From JAGLYZ01 sp049642725 (GTDB lineage: Bacteria > Patescibacteriota > Minisyncoccia > Minisyncoccales > JAGMDC01), in the NCBI GenBank assembly GCA_049642725.1, contig JBARPC010000028.1, positions 1 through 38,286 on the forward strand: a stretch of DNA of 38,286 bases, given 5' to 3'. The notes below the pieces were generated by a model. It ran no database searches. It was not told where the DNA came from and saw only the letters and a program-made list of their open reading frames with translations. Of the stretch, positions 1 to 5,879 are shown piece by piece. The position numbers and the translations under genes are program-made. Numbering within the stretch: the first letter of the stretch is position 1; each line of letters starts with the position of its first letter.

Positions 1-672
1 GAATTCAAGGTTTTAATCAACCCTTCGACAAGCTCAGGGCAAGTTCAAGGTGAGGAATATACAAATGACAGAATTGTAACTCTTAGCTTAAACGGAGGTC
101 CTGATACCAAAAGAATGGCTATTTCTGAAAATGCTGATTTTTACGGCGCAGGACAGGAAGCTTATCAAACAGCAAGAACCTGGACATTAACCGAGGGCGA
201 GGAAGAAAAAACCATTTATGTTAAATTCTACACCCAATGGGGCCGAGCTTCAGAAGTTGTTTCAGACACTATTATTCTAAAAACTCCTTTTAAGAAACCT
301 ATTACTGAAATGACTGTTGGGGAACTGAAAGAAAAAATTGCTGAAATTTTAGCTGAAATCGCCCAGCTTAAACAACTCTTAGAAAAAAAGGTTTTAGAAA
401 TTCCAGTTGATTACAAATTCCCTGTTGATTTAAAATACGATCAGAGAGGTGATGATGTTAGATATTTACAGCTTTTCTTGAAAGCTCAAGGCAATGAAAT
501 TTATCCAGAAGCAATAATCTCTGGCTGGTTTGGTCCTTTAACTAAAAAAGCGGTGATTCGCTTTCAGGAAAAATACGCTGAAGATATCTTAACTCCCCTG
601 GGACTTGCCAAAGGCACTGGTTATGTTGGCAAAACTACCAGAGCTAAGATTAATAAAATTTTGAGCAGATAA
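1..672 (+). CDS. C-terminal part of a surface protein with peptidoglycan-binding domain (5' partial)
   Basis: The frame is open from base 1, so this is the C-terminal 223 residues of a larger protein; the ATG at 115 is only internal. An Ig/fibronectin-like tail (ending near DTIILKT) is followed by a short coiled-coil (MTVGELKEKIAEILAEIAQL). A PG_binding_1-type domain comes last (DQRGDDVRYLQLFLKAQG, then SGWFGPLTKKAVIRFQEKY and GKTTRAKIN). Such modules anchor exported proteins to the cell wall, and this order is common in large CPR surface proteins. No signal peptide is visible because the N-terminus is missing. A palindromic repeat at 21-40 is translated as part of the protein. The gene is followed by a gene-free stretch with an intrinsic terminator at 781-804. 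The domain call is solid; the role of the whole protein is unknown. Confidence 0.8.
   Translation, partial: EFKVLINPSTSSGQVQGEEYTNDRIVTLSLNGGPDTKRMAISENADFYGAGQEAYQTARTWTLTEGEEEKTIYVKFYTQWGRASEVVSDTIILKTPFKKPITEMTVGELKEKIAEILAEIAQLKQLLEKKVLEIPVDYKFPVDLKYDQRGDDVRYLQLFLKAQGNEIYPEAIISGWFGPLTKKAVIRFQEKYAEDILTPLGLAKGTGYVGKTTRAKINKILSR
21..40. repeat. Short palindrome-like repeat inside the coding frame
   Basis: The 20-mer CCCTTCGACAAGCTCAGGGC has CCCT/AGGG ends and is read as PSTSSGQ within the surface protein. I recognise this word as a recurrent dispersed repeat in CPR and some other genomes, but that is recollection and not a search result. Confidence 0.5.
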
Positions 673-780
673 AAATTCTTCTAGGAGAAAAGATGGCCAT
701 TTGAAAATATGCCAAAGATAACCAAAATCTGCCGAAGAGATTTGTGCGGAGTTCGCGCTTCATTTAATAAATCCGACCAG

Positions 781-804
781 AACACCACAGGAAGGTGTTT
801 TTTT
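781..804 (+). terminator. Intrinsic terminator after the surface-protein gene
   Basis: Stem AACACC (781-786) and GGTGTT (794-799) with a 7-base loop is followed at once by a T-run to 804. It lies about 110 bases after the stop codon at 672. Confidence 0.7.
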
Positions 805-874
805 GTAAAAAAAATCTGCCTCTATAATTAAGACAAATTAAACACCCTGCGGCTTCTAGAAGAATCTCCAGAAA

Positions 875-918
875 AGCATCCAAGTGGGTGCTGCTTGTAT
901 AACCCACGGGTTATACAA
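875..918. repeat. Two adjacent hairpins
   Basis: AGCATCC/GGGTGCT (875-881 and 886-892, with one T·G pair) closes on the loop AAGT. It is followed by a perfect 11-bp inverted repeat TTGTATAACCC/GGGTTATACAA (895-905 and 908-918) with a 2-base loop. Neither is followed by a T-run, so they are not simple terminators. Confidence 0.6.
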
Positions 919-1067
919 ATATAGCTCCCAAAAAGAACTTTTGTTCCAGAATCTAAATAGAATCCAGCAGGGCTCCTTTAGAAATATAAAAGATAACAAT
1001 TTCCAATGGAGCACTGCCAAATCCTTATCTTAATCCTCACTTTCATTATAGAGCTTCTAAATATCGT

Positions 1068-1144
1068 GTCAACCCCCACACCAAACGAGTATAAATTTCA
1101 TTTATTTGCGCGTAGCGCAATACTCGTTATGGTGTGGGGGTCAA
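1068..1144. repeat. Nested long inverted repeat (77 bases)
   Basis: The arms share CCCCCACACCA plus AACGAGTA on the left and its complement on the right, with a single bulged base: about 19 pairs between 1073-1091 and 1121-1140. Inside is a second perfect hairpin TTGCGC-GTA-GCGCAA (1106-1120). It ends 11 bases before the stop of the minus-strand NMP kinase gene, so it may shape the 3' end of that transcript. There is no T-run, and it resembles a mobile palindromic element more than a classic terminator. Confidence 0.7.
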
Positions 1145-1154
1145 GCCTTCTTGC

Positions 1155-2222
1155 TCAGCGCAACTCTAAAATATCAACCATTTGAGAAATAAAAGACAGC
1201 ACTACCGGCGGCGGCATTAAGCTGTAAGAAGAAAGGCCTTTTTCATCGCGGACAACCCAGGGCTTTTCAACTATTTTTACTTTTTTCTTTTTTTCATCCC
1301 ATTGATAACAATATTCTGGAGTAATTTCATAGTTATTGATAAATTCTTTGGCTTTGTTTACTGGAATGGAATTTCTCAATAAAACTTTAGGAATGCCATA
1401 TAAAGAAAATGCCTTTTTAATTAATGCCCCATCTAAATTTAAACGTTCTTTTATCTGTCCTATGCCTAATTCATCTCCCTCTTTTTGAAGCATTTTAGCT
1501 TCTCTGCACTCTGGATTATCACAAATTAAGAAAAACTCTTTTTTGTCTTTTTTATAACCGATTTTTGAAGTAGGCAGCAGCCTTAAGTTTCTTGACGTTT
1601 GGCAAACCGGACAAACCCTTCTCCATTTCATTCTCTCATCAATGACTTTTTCCGGCACATCAATTAAAACAAAAATATCCGGGTCTTCCCTATAATCAAC
1701 TAAATCCCGAAAAAACAAAGAAAAAGCTATTTGATCTAATTCTCTTGGAAAGCCGTCAATAAAGATAGCTTTTCCTTTTTGTTGAGCTATCTCTCTTTTT
1801 ATCAAAGCTAAAATCAGTTCTGTCGGCAGTAGTTTTTTAGTACTTCTTGATTCCAATACAGAAATTACTTCATTAAGAGATTGCCACCCTCTATAATTTT
1901 TTTCTAAAAAGCTAATCAATTTCTTTTTTCTTTGAGCGTTTTTTATTTCTTTATCAACTTCTCTTACCATATCGCCAATGGAAAAATGAGAAATTCTATC
2001 CGAGGCAATAACTTCTGCAAACATTTTAGCATAAGTTCCTTTGCCTGAATTTTTTTTGCCCAAAAGATAAACAATAAAAGTATGGTTTTTTAAGTACTTT
2101 CTTATTTTTGTTATCTCATCACCAGCTTTCAATTCAAAATACTCTTTTCTTTGTTTCGGATCGGTTAGGTCAAACTTTCTATTTACTCCTTTTATTTTTG
2201 TTTTAAAAATTGAAAATTCCAA
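1155..2222 (-). CDS. Adenylate-kinase-like nucleoside monophosphate kinase with zinc-finger LID and extensions
   Basis: This is a P-loop NMP kinase, 355 residues against about 215 for ordinary adenylate kinase. A roughly 45-residue N-terminal extension precedes the Walker A GKKNSGKGT (55-63). DGFPR (156-160) is the adenylate kinase NMP-binding signature. A LID-type zinc site is suggested by C204/C207 and C234/C239. The last 100 residues have no counterpart in standard Adk. It probably transfers phosphate from ATP to an NMP in the cytoplasm, but the substrate cannot be fixed, so I give no symbol. It lies 24 bases after the MBL gene on the same strand and probably shares its transcript. Confidence 0.75.
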   Translation of the reverse strand: MEFSIFKTKIKGVNRKFDLTDPKQRKEYFELKAGDEITKIRKYLKNHTFIVYLLGKKNSGKGTYAKMFAEVIASDRISHFSIGDMVREVDKEIKNAQRKKKLISFLEKNYRGWQSLNEVISVLESRSTKKLLPTELILALIKREIAQQKGKAIFIDGFPRELDQIAFSLFFRDLVDYREDPDIFVLIDVPEKVIDERMKWRRVCPVCQTSRNLRLLPTSKIGYKKDKKEFFLICDNPECREAKMLQKEGDELGIGQIKERLNLDGALIKKAFSLYGIPKVLLRNSIPVNKAKEFINNYEITPEYCYQWDEKKKKVKIVEKPWVVRDEKGLSSYSLMPPPVVLSFISQMVDILELR

Positions 2223-2246
2223 CTTTTTTGCGAAGAGAACAAATTT

Positions 2247-3143
2247 TTAGAACCGCAGGGTTTGGGCGCGGTTCGGGGAAGCGGTTATAAAAATTTTGTT
2301 CTCGAAGCCATTAGAAATAACTTTTATGTCTCCATCCTTGTCTGTTCTTAAAATGTTTATTCCAAGCCCTGCAAGAGTTTCCAATGTTTCAGAATTAGGA
2401 TGGCCGTATCTATTATCTTTACCGCACTGGATTACAGCTATTTCCGGACTGACTGCCCGGATAAACTCTTGTGACGATGATGTTTTGCTTCCATGATGCC
2501 CGACTTTTAAAATATCTGAATCTAAGGCAGCGCCTTTATCCACTAATTCTCTTTCCACAGACTTAAAAACATCGCCAGTAAAAAGAAAAGAATTTTCCCT
2601 GAAAACTAAACGGGAAATTATAGAAGTATTATTTACATTTTTATGTTCCCTGCCTTCTAAATTATCAAAAGGATAGATTATATCTAAATATACTTCTCCA
2701 GCTTTAATTCTTTGGCCAGCTTGCGCTATTTTAATCTCTGCTCCTCCTTCCTGAATTAATCTTTGCCATTCTTTGAACTCTCCTGTATCTCTAATAATGC
2801 CTGTCCATAAAATATAATTTATTTTATATCTTTTTAAAACTTTAATCAAGCCAGCCATATGGTCATGCTCTGGATGCGTAAGAATTATCATATCAATACT
2901 TCTGTCATAAAAAGGCATTTCCTTGGCTAACTTTCCCAAAATGGTTGAACCCGGACCTCCGTCAATTAAAATCTGATGCCTTTCCGGTGTTTCAATAAAA
3001 ATACTATCACCCTGACCTATATCAAAGAAACTTACTTTCAGAAGCTGATTTTGATTTATATTATATATCTCTACCCAAGCTAAAACATTTATTAAAAGTA
3101 ATATTCCTAAAATCCCGAAAATTATCTTTTGATTATTTTTCAT
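2247..3143 (-). CDS. Membrane-anchored ComEC/Rec2-type metallo-beta-lactamase-fold hydrolase
   Basis: A single N-terminal membrane segment (about residues 7-24) is followed by the extracytoplasmic MBL domain found at the C-terminus of ComEC. Motifs are DIGQGDSIFI (41-50), ILIDGGPG (58-65), the metal-binding THPEHDHMAG (89-98, with H90, H93, D94, H95), LFTGDV, VGHHGSKTSS and YGHPNSE. The multi-pass ComEC channel domain is absent here; stand-alone versions are common in CPR bacteria. The likely role is nucleic-acid or phosphodiester hydrolysis outside the membrane, perhaps in DNA uptake; this is inferred from the family. The last ten residues (SPNRAQTLRF) are encoded by a GC-rich hairpin (2250-2274) that runs into the stop codon, so the tail may be a repeat addition. 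Confidence 0.8.
   Translation of the reverse strand: MKNNQKIIFGILGILLLINVLAWVEIYNINQNQLLKVSFFDIGQGDSIFIETPERHQILIDGGPGSTILGKLAKEMPFYDRSIDMIILTHPEHDHMAGLIKVLKRYKINYILWTGIIRDTGEFKEWQRLIQEGGAEIKIAQAGQRIKAGEVYLDIIYPFDNLEGREHKNVNNTSIISRLVFRENSFLFTGDVFKSVERELVDKGAALDSDILKVGHHGSKTSSSQEFIRAVSPEIAVIQCGKDNRYGHPNSETLETLAGLGINILRTDKDGDIKVISNGFENKIFITASPNRAQTLRF
2250..2274. repeat. GC-rich hairpin overlapping the end of the MBL gene
   Basis: GAACCGC (2250-2256) pairs with GCGGTTC (2268-2274) across an 11-base loop. It covers the last codons of the minus-strand gene (stop at 2247-2249). It is much richer in G+C than its surroundings. Confidence 0.6.
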
Positions 3144-3161
3144 TGATTAATAATAACCTAA

Positions 3162-3207
3162 ATAAAATACAAAGCCCAGTGTTCCTTTTTTAACAAAGAC
3201 ACTGGGC
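3162..3207 (-). terminator. Intrinsic terminator of the DUF5679 gene
   Basis: A 9-bp perfect stem GCCCAGTGT/ACACTGGGC (3174-3182 and 3199-3207) encloses a T-rich loop. On the minus strand it follows the stop at 3235 and is followed by a T-rich tract (reverse of 3162-3173). Confidence 0.65.
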
Positions 3208-3234
3208 TTAAATTCTAAAATATTCCAAAATTTT

Positions 3235-3402
3235 TTACTTCTTTCCCATTATTCTAAACATCTTTGTCCCACATTTTGGACAAGTTCCAGTCATAGCTCT
3301 CCTTTTTGTTCCTCCCTTTCCTTTCATTGTTATTTCCTTTGGATCTTTTATTTCTCTTTTTGCTTTACATTTTACGCAATAAGCAGTAAGTTTTTCATCC
3401 AT
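3235..3402 (-). CDS. Small zinc-ribbon protein, DUF5679 family
   Basis: A 55-residue ORF starts at ATG 3402 and ends at TAA 3235-3237. The protein begins MDEKLTAYCVKCKAKREI and carries two Cys pairs, CVKC (residues 9-12) and CPKC (41-44). These flank a basic Gly/Lys/Arg stretch, and the end is GTKMFRIMGKK. This is the layout of DUF5679, a short zinc-ribbon family frequent in CPR genomes and Chloroflexi, of unknown function. The terminator at 3162-3207 on one side and about 120 gene-free bases on the other suggest it is transcribed alone. The family call is confident; function is unknown. Confidence 0.85.
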   Translation of the reverse strand: MDEKLTAYCVKCKAKREIKDPKEITMKGKGGTKRRAMTGTCPKCGTKMFRIMGKK

Positions 3403-3503
3403 AATTAAAATTATATTTAAAGTTAATAATTTTATTTTATGTTTTCGACCTTTTCCTTATTATTTGTTTATTATATTTAAGCTTAAATGAAGCAAGAGAC
3501 ATA

Positions 3504-3517
3504 GTCAAGCCCTTGAC
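3504..3517. repeat. Perfect 14-base palindrome between genes
   Basis: GTCAAG-CC-CTTGAC lies 5 bases beyond the end of the minus-strand MinD-like gene. It could be a weak hairpin at the transcript end or an operator; there is no T-run. Confidence 0.4.
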
Positions 3518-3521
3518 ACGT

Positions 3522-4475
3522 CTAATTTATGTTCTTAACTAATTTCTTATAAATTTTCTTAATCTCTTCTTTTGCTTTTAAATTTGTTTCCAAAATCGGG
3601 GTTAAATTAGAAATAGCTTTAAATATATTCTTATCATAGGAAATCCTGCCTAAAAATTCTTTTTTAAATTTCTGCTCAATCTTTCTGCTTAAATCAGAAT
3701 TAATATCCCATTTATTGATTACTATATTATAAGGGATATTAAAATGATTTACCACCTCTAAGACCCGATTTAGGTCAGAGAACCCGGAAGGAGTCGGCTC
3801 AGTAATTAAAACAACAAAATCTGCGCCTTGTAAAGAAGCAATTACCGGGCAACCAGTACCAGGAGCAGAATCAATAATCATAATATGATTACCCGCTTGC
3901 TTGTCCGCCGAAGCTGCCTCCTTCGCCGAAGTAGCCTTGGCTACGAAGGCCGAGTCAGCGAAGGCGGACGCTTCTTTTTTAATTTCAGTTATAATCTTGC
4001 CAGAACCAATGTCTCCGGGAAAAAGCTGTCCTGAAACTAAGAAAAAGCCATATTTTGTTCTTTTGGTCTTTATTTCACCATTTTTTACTGATTTCAGCCT
4101 TATTGCTTTTTGAGGACAAATAACTTGACAAGCAGCGCAACCCTCGCATAAAAAATAATTAACTACTGGTTTATTATTTTTTATTTCTATCGCCTTAAAT
4201 CGACATTTTTGAACACACAATTTACAATTAACACATTTTTTATAATCAATTACCGCTTTAGCAGAAGTAGAAATTTTTTTCTTGTTCTGCCAATTCCCGT
4301 CTTCATTAAGCCATATTGCTAAATTAGGCGCGTCAACATCACAATCAACAGCCACTACTTTTTTCTTTTTACTAAAAAGCACGGCTAAGGCAGAAACCAG
4401 CATACTTTTTCCCACTCCCCCTTTTCCGCTGGAAACCACTAATTTAAATTCTTTTAATTTTTTATCTTTTTTCAT
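3522..4475 (-). CDS. MinD/Mrp-superfamily ATPase with inserted ferredoxin domain (first copy)
   Basis: This is a 317-residue P-loop ATPase of the COG1149 type. The deviant Walker A is GKGGVGKS (17-24) and VDCDVDAPN follows at about 43-51. An inserted bacterial-type ferredoxin domain supplies two 4Fe-4S motifs: C81/C84/C87/C91 and C110/C113/C116/C120. The switch-like IIDSAPGTGCPV and TEPTPSGFSDLNR follow. The family is thought to handle or sense Fe-S clusters, often beside NifX/NifB-domain proteins, as here. Residues about 169-193 (alanine-rich, reading SAFADSAFVAKATSAKEAAS and on) have no counterpart in the neighbouring paralog and are encoded by a palindromic repeat (3897-3971). The gene ends close to the GTCAAG palindrome and starts 2 bases after its paralog's stop, which indicates coupling. 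Confidence 0.85.
   Translation of the reverse strand: MKKDKKLKEFKLVVSSGKGGVGKSMLVSALAVLFSKKKKVVAVDCDVDAPNLAIWLNEDGNWQNKKKISTSAKAVIDYKKCVNCKLCVQKCRFKAIEIKNNKPVVNYFLCEGCAACQVICPQKAIRLKSVKNGEIKTKRTKYGFFLVSGQLFPGDIGSGKIITEIKKEASAFADSAFVAKATSAKEAASADKQAGNHIMIIDSAPGTGCPVIASLQGADFVVLITEPTPSGFSDLNRVLEVVNHFNIPYNIVINKWDINSDLSRKIEQKFKKEFLGRISYDKNIFKAISNLTPILETNLKAKEEIKKIYKKLVKNIN
3897..3971. repeat. In-frame palindromic element inside the MinD-like gene
   Basis: GTCCGCC (3903-3909) and GGCGGAC (3963-3969) form the outer arms. A perfect inner palindrome GTAGCC-TT-GGCTAC (3931-3944) is flanked by CTTCG/CGAAG-type arms. The stretch is far more G+C-rich than the gene around it. It encodes about 25 Ala/Ser/Lys-rich residues that the paralog at 4478-5305 lacks, and the frame is kept. 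Confidence 0.75.
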
Positions 4476-4477
4476 TT

Positions 4478-5305
4478 CTAAAAACTAACCTTAAGCATTT
4501 TTCCCTTGGAATAAGCATCAACTATTTCTTTTGAATAAGGAATTTCTTTTTCAATTTTAGCCCCAAATTTTTTAGCGATTTTTTTAATTTCTTTTTGAGC
4601 TCCTAAATCTGCTTGGTTTATAATTATTTTGACCGGTACCTTGAGCTTTTTACATAAATCTAAAATTAAATTTAAATCATGAGAGCCAATTGGCGTTGGC
4701 TCTGTAACGGCATAAGCAAAATCACAGCCCAATAAAGCGCTGATTACTGGACAATGGATACCAGCCGCAGTATCAAATAAAAGATAATCTGCTTTTATTT
4801 TTCTGGCAAAATCCAAAGCAAATTCTTTAAGCTGGGTAACAATCGGCCCTGTTTCTTCCAACCCCGACTTAGCCATTCCAGTAATCAAATAAAATGGCTT
4901 TAAACTTTTAACTTTATTAAGATATATCTGACCAGTTTCTTCTTTCCGAGGATTAATCGCGTCATAAGGACAAACAGCCCAGCAAGCGCCACAAGCTGAA
5001 CATAAATCTTTAATAAATACTGGATATTTTCCTGGGGCCTGGAAAATGGCATTACTTTGGCAGGTCTTAGCGCAAAGTCCGCATTTCTGGCACTTATTTT
5101 TGTTTAATTTGGGAAATTCAGCAAATATTTTTTTAACTAGTTTTTTCAACTTTTCACCTATCAACAAATAGTCATTTGGACATTCCACATCACAATCGCA
5201 AAGAAGGACAATCTTGTCCTTCTTTATATATTCTTTAGCCAGTAAAACAGCCACTGTACTCTTTCCTACTCCGCCTTTTCCCCCTGTGATGGCAATTTTT
5301 TTCAT
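4478..5305 (-). CDS. MinD/Mrp-superfamily ATPase with inserted ferredoxin domain (second copy)
   Basis: This 275-residue paralog of the preceding ATPase has the same order: Walker A GKGGVGKST near residue 9, then LCDCDVECPND. The ferredoxin insert has CQKCGLCAKTC and CSACGACWAVC. FDTAAGIHCPV and TEPTPIGSHDLN follow. It lacks the Ala-rich stretch of its partner, so it is a useful in-window reference for the ancestral form. The two probably work as a heterodimer in Fe-S or redox handling; that is inference from their adjacency. The NifX-like gene lies 23 bases upstream on the same strand, so nifX-like, this gene and its paralog form one transcription unit. Confidence 0.85.
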   Translation of the reverse strand: MKKIAITGGKGGVGKSTVAVLLAKEYIKKDKIVLLCDCDVECPNDYLLIGEKLKKLVKKIFAEFPKLNKNKCQKCGLCAKTCQSNAIFQAPGKYPVFIKDLCSACGACWAVCPYDAINPRKEETGQIYLNKVKSLKPFYLITGMAKSGLEETGPIVTQLKEFALDFARKIKADYLLFDTAAGIHCPVISALLGCDFAYAVTEPTPIGSHDLNLILDLCKKLKVPVKIIINQADLGAQKEIKKIAKKFGAKIEKEIPYSKEIVDAYSKGKMLKVSF

Positions 5306-5328
5306 AGAAGCTTAAGATTAAAATTATT

Positions 5329-5751
5329 TTAAACCTGTCTTCCTCCTCCCATACCGCCGCCCATTCCTCTGCCAGAACCTTGGCCAAATCCTCCGCCGCC
5401 AAAACGACCAGCTGATGTAGTAATCTCTGTTAATTTATTATCTTTAAATCTATCTAAAGCTTCTTGAACAGTCATTCCTACTCCATTATAGAGCTTAACC
5501 CCTGATTGTTGTAAAACCGCAAAAGCATTAGGGCCGACATTTCCAGTAATAACCAGTGTTGCTCCTTGACTTACCACTGTTTGGGCAGCTGCAATGCCTG
5601 CGCCTCTTATCGCCTGAATGCCGGCATTAGGAATAGCTTTCTCCAACTTTCCCTTTTCATCAACAATTAAAAAATACTGGCATCTTCCAAAAACAGGAGA
5701 AACTTGGGAATTTAAATCAGAACCATTTGAAGTTATAAGAATTTTTGCCAT
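5329..5751 (-). CDS. NifX/NafY-type dinitrogenase iron-molybdenum cofactor domain protein
   Basis: This 140-residue protein is a single Fe-Mo-co-binding fold domain. The start ILITSNGSDLNSQVSPVFGR and the middle GIAAAQTVVSQGATLVITG with NVGPNAFAVLQQSGVKLY are typical. The C-terminus is a glycine-rich tail (GGGFGQGSGRGMGGGMGGG). Stand-alone members occur in organisms without nitrogenase and are usually next to MinD-like ferredoxin ATPases, as here. They are suspected to bind iron or Fe-S groups. It heads the three-gene unit. No nitrogenase genes are in this window, so nitrogen fixation should not be assumed. Confidence 0.85.
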   Translation of the reverse strand: MAKILITSNGSDLNSQVSPVFGRCQYFLIVDEKGKLEKAIPNAGIQAIRGAGIAAAQTVVSQGATLVITGNVGPNAFAVLQQSGVKLYNGVGMTVQEALDRFKDNKLTEITTSAGRFGGGGFGQGSGRGMGGGMGGGRQV

Positions 5752-5798
5752 ATTTTGTTTAAAAATTATTTACAATTAAAATTGACCTTTTCATTTTT

Positions 5799-5804
5799 AT
5801 TATA
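5799..5804 (-). promoter_or_regulatory. Possible -10 box for the NifX-like/MinD unit
   Basis: A perfect TATAAT on the minus strand lies about 48 bases upstream of the ATG at 5751. No good -35 is seen at 16-18 bases, so this is tentative. Confidence 0.4.
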
Positions 5805-5853
5805 CATCAATTTTGGTTTTATTGAAAGTTGCCAAAACCTAATTTTTTAGTTA

Positions 5854-5867
5854 TGGTAAAATATAAT
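5854..5867 (+). promoter_or_regulatory. Extended -10 promoter of the RelA/SpoT gene
   Basis: TGGTAAAAT (5854-5862) is an extended -10 of TGn type and is directly followed by an overlapping TATAAT (5862-5867). Start sites would fall around 5869-5874, only 6-11 bases before the ATG at 5880. The upstream candidate starts (TTG 5829 and ATG 5853) would then lie upstream of the transcript, which favours 5880. Confidence 0.5.
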
Positions 5868-5879
5868 CAAACTATTTAT

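Larger units (their letters stand above)
673..1154. other. Gene-free region rich in hairpins
   Basis: No convincing ORF is seen on either strand across about 480 bases. The stretch holds a small AAATCT/AGATTT hairpin (725-743), an intrinsic terminator (781-804), two adjacent hairpins (875-918), a GAAC-TTTT-GTTC hairpin near 936-947 and a large nested inverted repeat (1068-1144). It could be an untranslated structured RNA or simply accumulated palindromic elements. I could not match it to tmRNA, RNase P, SRP or 6S RNA. Confidence 0.5.

Noticed and set aside
115..672. ATG at 115 as the start of the peptidoglycan-binding protein
   Set aside because: The same frame is open to base 1, so the gene continues upstream of the window.
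673..1154. tmRNA, 6S, SRP or RNase P RNA in the gene-free region
   Set aside because: None of the conserved core motifs of these RNAs could be found on either strand.
5329..5751. Evidence for nitrogen fixation
   Set aside because: A single NifX-fold domain without any nif structural or cofactor gene does not support it.
5829..5879. TTG 5829 or ATG 5853 as the RelA/SpoT start
   Set aside because: They lie upstream of or inside the likely -10 box at 5854-5867, and family alignment fits a start at 5880 better.
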